Part shown: piece by piece, positions 13,974 to 21,366 of the stretch | Numbering within the stretch: the first letter of the stretch is position 1 | Layout: the number at the start of each line of letters is the position of its first letter | IMG/VR virus record: IMGVR_UViG_3300025314_000080 | Coordinates: 1-27,755 of that record | Source of the DNA: a virus | Reading direction: 5' to 3' (one strand) | DNA: 27,755 bases | Notes under the pieces: generated by a model | The model's database searches: none | Told to the model about the DNA's origin: nothing | Seen by the model: the letters and a program-made list of their open reading frames with translations, nothing else | Translations under genes and position numbers: made by a program

Positions 13974-14444
13974 ATGGCAGCTACATGGTTCAAGGATGGA
14001 TCAGGTCAGTGGTGGTATCAAGACTCCCGTCAGCGGCATCGAGGCGAGGAGCGCACCTGCCTTCAATGCGGGAAGACCTTCCCGTTCATTGTGGGCAGAA
14101 CGAAGTTCCAACCTGGCACCTTCTGCTCGCGAGCATGCGCGAATCGGGCTGACAAGGTTGGCCGACGTCTGCGAGGGTTGGCGGCCAAAGGGTCGTACAT
14201 CGATACAAATGGGTATCGGCAAGTGCTTGTAGGGGAAGTAGGTAAGGGAAGACGTTCGTACCGCCCTGAGCATCGTGTGGTGATGGAGCGCGAGCTCGGA
14301 CGTTCCCTTGGATCTCACGAGACCGTGCATCACTTGAACGGCGACAAGCTGGACAACCGCATCGAGAACCTCGAGCTATGGATAGGCAACCACGGTAGGG
14401 GTGCGTCCTCGCCGCATTGCCCGACGTGCCGGTGTTTCGATTGA
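13974..14444 (+). CDS. HNH endonuclease with N-terminal zinc finger
   Basis: A 156-residue enzyme of the free-standing HNH type that would cut DNA at a recognition site and may spread by homing. N-terminal Cys ligands (CLQC at about residue 28, and CSRAC) form a zinc finger. The catalytic region is [19 protein letters not shown] followed by [18 protein letters not shown], with paired His, the Asn-Gly-Asp turn and the final Asn-Leu-Glu, as in the HNH_3 family. The frame is open to 13875 but that would overlap the upstream gene. The promoter and lack of a binding site fix the start at 13974. It interrupts the virion gene block and has its own terminator. Target site unknown. Confidence 0.88.
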   Translation: MAATWFKDGSGQWWYQDSRQRHRGEERTCLQCGKTFPFIVGRTKFQPGTFCSRACANRADKVGRRLRGLAAKGSYIDTNGYRQVLVGEVGKGRRSYRPEHRVVMERELGRSLGSHETVHHLNGDKLDNRIENLELWIGNHGRGASSPHCPTCRCFD

Positions 14445-14468
14445 GAGCGTTTCCCATAGGATGTGGGG

Positions 14469-14490
14469 AGGCCGCGTTAGCGGCCTTTTC
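14469..14490 (+). terminator. Intrinsic terminator after HNH gene
   Basis: AGGCCGC (14469-14475), loop GTTA, GCGGCCT (14480-14486), then TTTTC gives a 7-bp stem followed by a T run. It closes the HNH unit 25 bases after the stop. Readthrough or antitermination is needed if upstream late transcripts are to reach the tail genes. Confidence 0.8.
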
Positions 14491-14511
14491 CATGGGTGAT
14501 CGGAGGACCGA

Positions 14512-14874
14512 ATGACGCTGGCGCTTCCTGATCTGATGCCGGGGATCAGCAGGGCGCTCGCTTCTGGCCGAACGTGGGACGCCTACACGGCCTTGCGACG
14601 TTGCTTGCCCCATCGGCTGGCAGGCCGGGCGCTCCTTGAGCTTGCGCGCACGGAGCTTCCTGAGCGTCTCACGCACCGCCATGAGCGATTGACGGAGAGT
14701 GAGCTGGCGGTGTTGCGGGCTGCGGCGGACGGGTTGACGGTCGCCCAGACGGGCAAGCGGCTTGGCTATTCGCCGGAGACGATCAAGGGCAAGCGCCGCG
14801 CCGTGATGCGCAAGGCCGGGGCGAGGAACATGGTGCAGGCCGTTTACATGCTGAATAGCGAATCGAGAATGTAA
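14512..14874 (+). CDS. LuxR-type HTH DNA-binding protein
   Basis: A 120-residue protein with a C-terminal LuxR/GerE helix-turn-helix at about residues 60-114: LTESELAVLRAAADGLTVAQ, then TGKRLGYSPETIKGKRRAVM, ending RKAGARNMVQAV. The Leu-Thr-x-x-Glu start, the Gly-Leu-Thr turn and the SPETIK recognition helix fit the family. The N-terminal half is basic and helical (RALASGRTWDAYTALRR) and has no receiver or autoinducer domain, so it may be a small stand-alone regulator. GGAGG at 14502-14506 lies 5 bases upstream of the ATG. It follows the HNH terminator, and its stop overlaps the next ATG by one base. Targets are unknown. Confidence 0.82.
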   Translation: MTLALPDLMPGISRALASGRTWDAYTALRRCLPHRLAGRALLELARTELPERLTHRHERLTESELAVLRAAADGLTVAQTGKRLGYSPETIKGKRRAVMRKAGARNMVQAVYMLNSESRM

Positions 14875-16403
14875 TGGCGATCTCCGCCTCCCTTCTCGCA
14901 GCCGCGGCGTCCACCACTGATGCGACTAGCTACCTCACCTCGTCGCAGACGCCGACCGCGAACGCGCTGCAACTGATCGGAGTCCATAACTCGATCGGGA
15001 CAGGTCCGGCGCTTGCTCCGACCAGCATCACCGGCTGTGGTCTTACCTGGGTGAAAGTCGCTGAGACTGCGGCATGGGGTGTTGACGGAATCAAGATGGT
15101 TTCGCTCTGGCGTGCCCTCGGTGCAAGCCCTACCACGGGTCAGCTCACGATCGACTTCAACGGTGTGACGCAGACCGGATGCCACTACGATTGGTGGCAA
15201 CTGACTGGCATCGACACGTCGGGAACGAACGGGTCTGGGGCCATCGTCCAGTCGGCCACTAACACACTGACTGGAGCAGGCACGTCGCTCACGGTCACTC
15301 TAGCCGCGTTCGCTGATGCGACTAACAACCTGGCCGTCATCTTCTGTGGGCACGGTAAAAATGAGGCCAAAGCGCAAGAGACCGGATATACCGAGCTTGG
15401 CGACGTGTCTGCGTCCACTCCGGGTGATGGGTTCGCGGCCGCCTACTTGCTTGGACAGGATACGTCGCCATCGTACTCGTGGGTGACGAGCACTCGGGCC
15501 GGAGCGGTCGCTGCCGAGATCAAGGCGGCCGCGGGCACGACGTACACGAAGGCAGGGGCGGTCGTCTCCGCAGCCGCCACCGCAGGCCCCGACGTGCTCA
15601 CCGCGTCAGAGACGGGCGCTGTAGTCTCCGCGACCGTCGCCAAGGGCGCCGACGTGTTCGAGGCAACGGAGACGGCCGCTGTCGTTAGTGCCGCCGTCGT
15701 CAGCGCGGCCGACGTGTTCACGGCCGCTGAGACTGGCGCGGCCATCTCCGATACCGTCATCAGCGGCGTTGGCACAAAGGCGGCGACCTACGAGAAGGCT
15801 GGGGTGGTCGTCTCTGCGGTAGTCGCAGCGGGAGTAGATGTGTACGAAGCCGTCGAGGCTGGCTTAGTGGCGAGTGCTGTCGCGATTGCAGCCACCGATG
15901 TGTTCGAGGCTGTAGATACCGGTTCTATCGTCTCTGTGGGTGTCACGTCAGGCGCGGATGCCCGCGAGGCCGTAGAGGCCGGTTCGGTGGTGTCTGCTGC
16001 TGTTGTGGCAGGTGCTGACGTACGCACCGCAGCCGAGACGGGCATGGTCGCCAGCGCCGCGGCGGTCTCTGCAACTGACGTTTTCACCGCCGCCGAGACA
16101 GGCAAGGTCGTATCGGCCGCCGTCCCATCCGGTGCCTCAGAGTACATAGCGGCCGGCACCATCTACCAGAAGACCGGCAAGGTTGCCAGCGCAGTCTCCG
16201 TATCCGGCGGGCGGGTCGTATGCCACACCGTCATCGCCACGGCGCTCACGCCCGACACGCTGACGCTTTCTACTCTCACTCCAGGGGCGCTCACATTGTC
16301 GACGATCACGCCGGGCGCGTTGACGCTTACTGCTCTTAGTTCGGACACGTTGACGTTGGCGGCCGTTACCGTGAATGCTCTTGATCTGATCGAGGAGTGC
16401 TGA
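14874..16403 (+). CDS. Repeat-rich virion protein, fibre candidate
   Basis: The 509-residue chain has three parts. Residues 1-220 look like a beta-sandwich (GIDTSGTNGSGAIVQSA, CHYDWWQLTG). Residues 227-449 hold about eleven degenerate 19-24 residue repeats of the form ETGxVVSAxVxxGADVFxAx. Residues 458-507 hold five 10-residue units of the form LTPxxLTLST, which suggest a thin beta-solenoid or stalk. The composition is Ala/Val/Thr-rich with almost no aromatic residues in the repeats. Such proteins are found in phage tails or as surface fibres. No enzyme motif is visible. It is coupled by one base to the LuxR gene before it and lies one base before the nozzle gene, so transcription of both may be shared. 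Confidence 0.75.
   Translation: MAISASLLAAAASTTDATSYLTSSQTPTANALQLIGVHNSIGTGPALAPTSITGCGLTWVKVAETAAWGVDGIKMVSLWRALGASPTTGQLTIDFNGVTQTGCHYDWWQLTGIDTSGTNGSGAIVQSATNTLTGAGTSLTVTLAAFADATNNLAVIFCGHGKNEAKAQETGYTELGDVSASTPGDGFAAAYLLGQDTSPSYSWVTSTRAGAVAAEIKAAAGTTYTKAGAVVSAAATAGPDVLTASETGAVVSATVAKGADVFEATETAAVVSAAVVSAADVFTAAETGAAISDTVISGVGTKAATYEKAGVVVSAVVAAGVDVYEAVEAGLVASAVAIAATDVFEAVDTGSIVSVGVTSGADAREAVEAGSVVSAAVVAGADVRTAAETGMVASAAAVSATDVFTAAETGKVVSAAVPSGASEYIAAGTIYQKTGKVASAVSVSGGRVVCHTVIATALTPDTLTLSTLTPGALTLSTITPGALTLTALSSDTLTLAAVTVNALDLIEEC
15552..16220 (+). repeat. About eleven degenerate 57-72 bp coding repeats
   Basis: These encode the ETGxVVSAxVxxGADVFxA units of the fibre candidate. Most units are 60 bases; two are longer where extra Thr/Lys-rich residues are inserted (around 15770 and 16150). 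Unit sequences differ clearly, so expansion by recent slippage is unlikely. Confidence 0.7.
16245..16394 (+). repeat. Five 30-bp coding repeats
   Basis: Five in-frame 30-base units encode LTPDTLTLST-like decapeptides at the C-terminus of the fibre candidate. The last unit is diverged and runs into the acidic end of the protein. Confidence 0.8.
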
Positions 16404-16404
16404 C

Positions 16405-17877
16405 GTGGCTAAAGTCACGCCTTTGCAGGGCACTTTCGACATGATGGTCCGTGACGTTTCCCGTGACCGGCTTCCAGGGAATGCATGTTGGAACCTCGTC
16501 GATTACCTGCCGGGGTTGGACGCACCGCTGACAAAGAGGGGCGGCTGGTCGTACGGGTCCGCTGACATCTCGGCGACCAAGAGCACTGCCAGCTACATTG
16601 TCGCCGGAGCGTACGCCCCGTTCGCCGCGGCAGCGAAGAACTGTGCGATCGACGAGGACGGAGAGTTCTACACGATCGCAGCCGCCGGTACCGTCACCGA
16701 CGTCGGGATCTCCAACTCCTCGACCCCAGTAGGGCCGCTCGCGTTTCACCGCAACAAGCTGATCATCCCACGTGGCAACGGCACCACCGCCCCCGGCTAC
16801 TACGACGGCTCTACCCTGGGCGCTCTAGCAGGCAGCCCGCCGGCCGCCAAGTTCGCCGCCGTCTACAAGGACCGCACCGTCCTCGCCAACACGAGCGCCC
16901 AACCCACGTACGCCTATTTCTCCGGGGCCGGAGATCCGACCTCGTGGGATACGACGAACTCGTGGATAAGCGCATCGTTCCCGATCGTCGCCGTTGCTGC
17001 CCTTCGCAACGCGCTCCTACTGTTCTCGAACCAGCGAGTCGAGCGGATCAGAGGTGCGACCCCGCCGCCCGGCACGGACATGGTGCAAGAGCCCCTGTAC
17101 GAGCCCGGTTGTATCGACGCCCGCTCGGTCGTGGTAATCGACGACCAAGTGATCTTTGCCAACACGACTGGGGTGTATATCACCGATGGGGCCGCCGTCT
17201 TGGATCTCACGAAGGCCGGGGGGATGCAACGGTATTGGCGGGACACGGTGGCCTCATACGCCTCGACGTGGAGGATCGCGGCCGGACGGCACAGGCGCCG
17301 TTACGTCATCTCGGTCATGGACGGGGCCACGTTCAAGGATTCGTTCCTGGTTGACCCGGAAACGCGGCGGTGGTTGCGGTTGTCGAATGTGAAAGCGGTC
17401 ATGTTTTGGGATGCGGTCGGCACGGCTGCGGAGACGTACTACGGAAGCCGGGCTCAGCCGCGGGTGAACTCTCTCTCGTCGATGTGGAGTCCGGCCGCCG
17501 GGGTGAAGAACGACGCGGACACGACAGCGGTAACCCCGGTGTTGGAAACCGCGTTCTTCAAGCCGAAGCTTGGGAAGCTGTCGTGGAAGCGCGCATACAT
17601 GACATACGACTGTCAGGACGCTGCCACAGACAACCCTTTGCTTACTCTTAGTTACGTGGCGACCCCGGAGGCGACGAGTTATATCACGGTCAAGAAGCTC
17701 GACGGTACCACGTCGAACACGTTCGCGGAATCGACCGCGTACACGTACGCGCGCCGGTTCCTGAACGTGTCAGCGGAAGGATTGGGGTTCAAGGTGGCGC
17801 AGACGAACGCAAGCTCGGTCACTAAGTTCTACGGGTTGGGGGCGGAAGTTCACGCCCGCGAGGCTTCGAGGGTCTGA
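16405..17877 (+). CDS. Tail nozzle-like protein (P22 gp10 / T7 gp12 class)
   Basis: The 490-residue protein has the repeated beta pattern of a propeller or nozzle. It includes FHRNKLIIPRGNGT, YKDRTVLANTSAQPTYAYF, then SGAGDPTSWDT, a motif I know from such phage tail proteins (DRxxxA...YFSxxGDPxxW), and VAVAALRNALLLFSNQRVER. It would form the short tube below the adaptor and hold the tail plug. It lies four genes after the adaptor rather than next to it, with the HNH/LuxR insert and the fibre gene between. GTG start with GAGGAG 6 bases upstream (16393-16398). The exact structural match is inference. Confidence 0.72.
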   Translation: MAKVTPLQGTFDMMVRDVSRDRLPGNACWNLVDYLPGLDAPLTKRGGWSYGSADISATKSTASYIVAGAYAPFAAAAKNCAIDEDGEFYTIAAAGTVTDVGISNSSTPVGPLAFHRNKLIIPRGNGTTAPGYYDGSTLGALAGSPPAAKFAAVYKDRTVLANTSAQPTYAYFSGAGDPTSWDTTNSWISASFPIVAVAALRNALLLFSNQRVERIRGATPPPGTDMVQEPLYEPGCIDARSVVVIDDQVIFANTTGVYITDGAAVLDLTKAGGMQRYWRDTVASYASTWRIAAGRHRRRYVISVMDGATFKDSFLVDPETRRWLRLSNVKAVMFWDAVGTAAETYYGSRAQPRVNSLSSMWSPAAGVKNDADTTAVTPVLETAFFKPKLGKLSWKRAYMTYDCQDAATDNPLLTLSYVATPEATSYITVKKLDGTTSNTFAESTAYTYARRFLNVSAEGLGFKVAQTNASSVTKFYGLGAEVHAREASRV

Positions 17878-18878
17878 TGGCGCTAACCGAACAGGATGTG
17901 CGACGGATCATGCGTGAATCAATGGCTGACCCGCTCGCATTCCCACGTGAGTTCAAGACATGGTTGGGCTCCTACTTGGAGATCAACCAACCAGCATTTC
18001 ATCTGAATCAGTTGCTCGGCTGGAACGCCCAGATCGCCAACAACGGGAAGACAGCAGCGACCGCCACGACCCTCACCACATCCATTGCGGCTCTCACCGG
18101 GGCTTCGGCGACGATCTACAACCCCGGCAACTACCTTGTCACCGGCAGCTTCGAGTTCACGTTGGGCTCACAGTCAGGTAACTCAGGGGAAACGAATGGA
18201 ACGTCCACCTTGAACGTAGACCGAGGTGGCAACGTGGCTTGGACGAGCACGGATCTTGCTCTGGCCGTTACCGGTGGGACCGCCAACTGTGCTCTCGGTG
18301 AGTCCGACTACCTTGAACTCTACGGTTTCGGAGCTGGGATTCCTGGCGACGCAACAGTGCAAGGGGTTGAAGTCAAGTTCATCGGCAAAACCACTGTTTC
18401 TGGAAGCACTTGGAACGTTCAGCTTCTAAGAGCCGGAAATCTAGTGGGGGCGGCTAAGACCACAGCCGCCCAAACGGATTTCACGACTCACACGCTCGGG
18501 ACATCCACCGATCTGTGGAGCACGATGCCGGTGTGGACGGCATCTGAGATCAACAACTTGGAACTTGGTGTCGCCGTCTGGGCTACGTTTAGTGGTGCGA
18601 CTCGCAACCACGATGTCGATGTCGTGACGGTCACTGTGTACGGCTCCGGTTTCGCTGAGACTCTGACTGGGTACTTGTACGTCGGTGGTACGCAGCAAAG
18701 TCCTGTGCTGTCGGTTCCGAATGTTGTTGCGAGTGAGACTCGATTGGTGGCGAATCAATGGTATGTGACCACGACTGCGGCTTCCCAAACGGCTGAGTTG
18801 CGTGCGAAGAAAACGCAGTCCTGGTCAACAGCGACCGCGACAGCGAACTCGAACATGATCATCGCGAGATTGAGCTAG
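17877..18878 (+). CDS. Tail fibre candidate
   Basis: The 333-residue protein opens with a helical segment (MALTEQDVRRIMRESMADP, then FPREFKTWLGSYLEIN) that resembles the virion-attachment start of fibres in short-tailed phages. The rest is Thr/Ser/Gly-rich beta structure, with a jelly-roll-like middle (SESDYLELYGFG-type strands, WNVQLLRAGNLVGAAKTT) and a C-terminal sheet (GYLYVGGTQQSP, VASETRLVANQW). No enzyme motif is visible. It probably contacts the host surface. The ATG shares TGATG with the nozzle stop. Confidence 0.72.
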   Translation: MALTEQDVRRIMRESMADPLAFPREFKTWLGSYLEINQPAFHLNQLLGWNAQIANNGKTAATATTLTTSIAALTGASATIYNPGNYLVTGSFEFTLGSQSGNSGETNGTSTLNVDRGGNVAWTSTDLALAVTGGTANCALGESDYLELYGFGAGIPGDATVQGVEVKFIGKTTVSGSTWNVQLLRAGNLVGAAKTTAAQTDFTTHTLGTSTDLWSTMPVWTASEINNLELGVAVWATFSGATRNHDVDVVTVTVYGSGFAETLTGYLYVGGTQQSPVLSVPNVVASETRLVANQWYVTTTAASQTAELRAKKTQSWSTATATANSNMIIARLS

Positions 18879-18887
18879 GGAGGGCAG

Positions 18888-19856
18888 ATGGCAAACAACC
18901 CATGGCAGCCGCTCCCAGCCGGGGGCGTAGATCCAAACTACTCGCAGATCATGACCGGCTTGCCACCGTCGGATGCGGCCAACTGGGAGGCGGAAGCGAC
19001 GCCTGTCCAGTTCGTTCAGTACACGGATCCGATGACGGGGCGGCAAACGAACTACGGGATGCCCACGGCGGGAGCGCCGTGGAAGTCCATGCCACCCCCA
19101 CCGTTTCAGGATCCCTATGCCCCCGGTGGCGAGGCGTACGAGCGGCAGCAGTGGGCCAATCAACAGCGGTCGCAGGCGAAGTCGAACCCGATACTCGCCG
19201 ACCCCTGGTACATCCAACAGACCGGCCTGTTGAACGCCCAGTGGGTTGCTCAGCAGGCGCAAGCGCAGCAGAAGATACAGGAGGCGCTGATCGGTTTCGG
19301 GGACGTGGGCGCGCTAGATCCAACGACGAACCTGCCTGCTAGTCCGGGGGCTGCGCCTATCAGACCTGCCGTACCTGACTACGCGAACATGACTTCTAAC
19401 CCTCAACGTGCTGCAGCCGTCGTCCAGTACACGAACGACTTGCGGACGTGGCAAAACCAGATGGGTGCCTACAACGCGAAGAAAGCCATCTACGACAAGG
19501 CTGTCGGGGCGGCTAACCAGAACCCGTGGGTTACCGATCTCGTTCGTCAGCTCGCGAAGCAGAACACCGAAGCGGGCATGTCCACGTTGGCCCGCATCCA
19601 ACACGCCGCTGATCTCGCTCGGCGCAGCTCGGTAAACGACCTCACCGCGAGGGGCATGTTGCAATCCGGGGAGACCGCCTCCCAGTTGGCCGAGCTCGGC
19701 CTGCAACGCCAGCAAACCGAGTATGACTCGCGCAAGCAACTGCTCGAGTACCTGTCGGGGGTGCAGGCGGCGTTGACGCAGGCTGGGTTTCAAACTCAGG
19801 CGGGGTTGGGGCAGGCTGCGTTTGATGCGACGCAACGGCAGGCGGGGAGGCTGTAA
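18888..19856 (+). CDS. Ala/Gln-rich virion protein (internal protein candidate)
   Basis: The 322-residue chain has a Pro-rich, probably disordered first third (PLPAGGVDPNYSQIMTGLPP), then long Ala/Gln-rich helices from about residue 90 onward (QQWANQQRSQAKSN, AQQAQAQQKIQEALIG) and a helical end (QAALTQAGFQTQAGLG). This matches the composition of ejection or internal virion proteins in short-tailed phages, where three such genes lie in a row after the tail genes, as here. AGGGAGG at 18877-18883 is the ribosome binding site. No enzyme motif is visible. Confidence 0.7.
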   Translation: MANNPWQPLPAGGVDPNYSQIMTGLPPSDAANWEAEATPVQFVQYTDPMTGRQTNYGMPTAGAPWKSMPPPPFQDPYAPGGEAYERQQWANQQRSQAKSNPILADPWYIQQTGLLNAQWVAQQAQAQQKIQEALIGFGDVGALDPTTNLPASPGAAPIRPAVPDYANMTSNPQRAAAVVQYTNDLRTWQNQMGAYNAKKAIYDKAVGAANQNPWVTDLVRQLAKQNTEAGMSTLARIQHAADLARRSSVNDLTARGMLQSGETASQLAELGLQRQQTEYDSRKQLLEYLSGVQAALTQAGFQTQAGLGQAAFDATQRQAGRL

Positions 19857-21365
19857 ATGGCGACCAAGGCGCAAATCAAACTGGCGCAACAGGCGCGGAA
19901 GAAGGCGCGGGCGCAACGGACTCAGCAGGAGATTCAGGCGATTCGCGCGGTACGGGCGACTAGCGCACGTCCGGCTCGCCCCAGCTTCGGCGGTGGCGGT
20001 TACGGCTTGCCGCCGGAGCTCGCTGCCCTGCTCGCCCCGATGTCGCAGGAGGACATGTCGGCGCAGATTGGGTCGATGGTCTCTTCGCAGGTCGGCCCGG
20101 AGCAGGCGATGTTGCAGGCGGAGGCTCAGCGTCTCGCTGGGCAAACGTCGGCGCAAAGCAATCAGGTATCAGGTCTGTACCAGGGGCTAGGGCAGATGTT
20201 GCAGCCGATCGCCGGCAGCATCGAACAGACCTACCAGACCGCTGCTCAGTCGCAGGGGGCGTTCGGGAAGGGGTTCTCAGCAGGGTTGGAGATGCTGGCG
20301 AACCAGCAGGGCGGACAGGACGCCGCGTTCCTACAGCAGCAGGGCGCGCCCCAGGGTCAGATCGAAGGTGTCCAGAATGTCGGCCAGGGCGCTGGGGACG
20401 TGCTGTACGGGTTGGGCGGCTATCTGCCAGCTACAACGTTAAATCGTGAGGGTGCGGCGATGACCTCCTACGCGCAGACGCTCCCGGCAGTAGCAGCTAG
20501 GGCCGGGCAGCAGGAGATCGCCCGTATCAACGAAGAGGCCGGGGCAGCGCAAGCGGAGATTTCGTCGAGGATGCAAGCCCTAGCAGCGCAGTTGCCGGGG
20601 ATGCGTGCGGAGGCGGCTCAGCAGTTGTGGGCGCAGGAGCTGGAGAAGGCGAAAACAGCGTGGTCGATCATCGAGTCGAACCGCAAGTACCAGTTGGATG
20701 TTCAGGCGATGAAGCTTTCGGCGAAGATAGCCGGTTCTGACGTGTCGAATCAGGAGTGGGACAACCTTCTTGCTGCCGGTTACAACCCGATGACCGGGGA
20801 GGCGATGCCGGTCGAGCCGCCATCTGGGACCGGGAAGGTCAACGTAGCTGCATCGGAGCAGGCCGGGATTTGGATGGACAGTTACGGCAACGCGATGCTG
20901 GACGCAAACGGCAACGTCCGACCATGGAAGGCGAAGAAGCCGACGAAAGCGGCGAGCAAGCGGCCCGCGTACCTCGAGGAGATCGGGAAAGGCATCGACT
21001 CCGCATACAAGACTGTGTTTTCTCAGATCAACCGGGGAGGCACGACTGCTAGTGGCGAACCGAATTTGAACGCCCCACCGGGCTCAGCAGATACTGCTCC
21101 ATCCGGCCCGACCACGCCCACCTATGCCCAGGCGTACAAGGCCATCTACGCCTACCTGCACACGACCTATGGGACAGGGCCAGGCAAATGGAAGCACGGT
21201 GTCAAGGACAGAGTGATACGCCGCCGGATCCGCGAGTATCTCGCCGGACTCAGCATCTACCCACCGAAGCCACTAACCTCAGTCGGCGGGCCAGGCGGCG
21301 GAACTCTCCCCTACTCATCTGGATCACCGGGTTCTGGCGTGGGTAGCGCCCCACGGCGGTTCTGA
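19857..21365 (+). CDS. Second Ala/Gln-rich virion protein (internal protein candidate)
   Basis: The 502-residue chain has a basic N-terminus (TKAQIKLAQQARKKARAQRT), a Gly-rich linker at about residues 45-52, then long Ala/Gln helices (residues 65-290, for example LQAEAQRLAGQTSAQSNQ). The C-terminal third is basic and Pro/Gly-rich, with a helical patch (YAQAYKAIYAYLHTTYG). It directly follows the previous gene without a gap. The composition and place support an internal or ejection role. There is no signal peptide, transmembrane helix or catalytic motif. Confidence 0.7.
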   Translation: MATKAQIKLAQQARKKARAQRTQQEIQAIRAVRATSARPARPSFGGGGYGLPPELAALLAPMSQEDMSAQIGSMVSSQVGPEQAMLQAEAQRLAGQTSAQSNQVSGLYQGLGQMLQPIAGSIEQTYQTAAQSQGAFGKGFSAGLEMLANQQGGQDAAFLQQQGAPQGQIEGVQNVGQGAGDVLYGLGGYLPATTLNREGAAMTSYAQTLPAVAARAGQQEIARINEEAGAAQAEISSRMQALAAQLPGMRAEAAQQLWAQELEKAKTAWSIIESNRKYQLDVQAMKLSAKIAGSDVSNQEWDNLLAAGYNPMTGEAMPVEPPSGTGKVNVAASEQAGIWMDSYGNAMLDANGNVRPWKAKKPTKAASKRPAYLEEIGKGIDSAYKTVFSQINRGGTTASGEPNLNAPPGSADTAPSGPTTPTYAQAYKAIYAYLHTTYGTGPGKWKHGVKDRVIRRRIREYLAGLSIYPPKPLTSVGGPGGGTLPYSSGSPGSGVGSAPRRF

Positions 21366-21366
21366 C

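Noticed and set aside
15552-16220. CRISPR-like repeat array
   Set aside because: The repeats are in frame, diverged and without unique spacers; they encode protein repeats.
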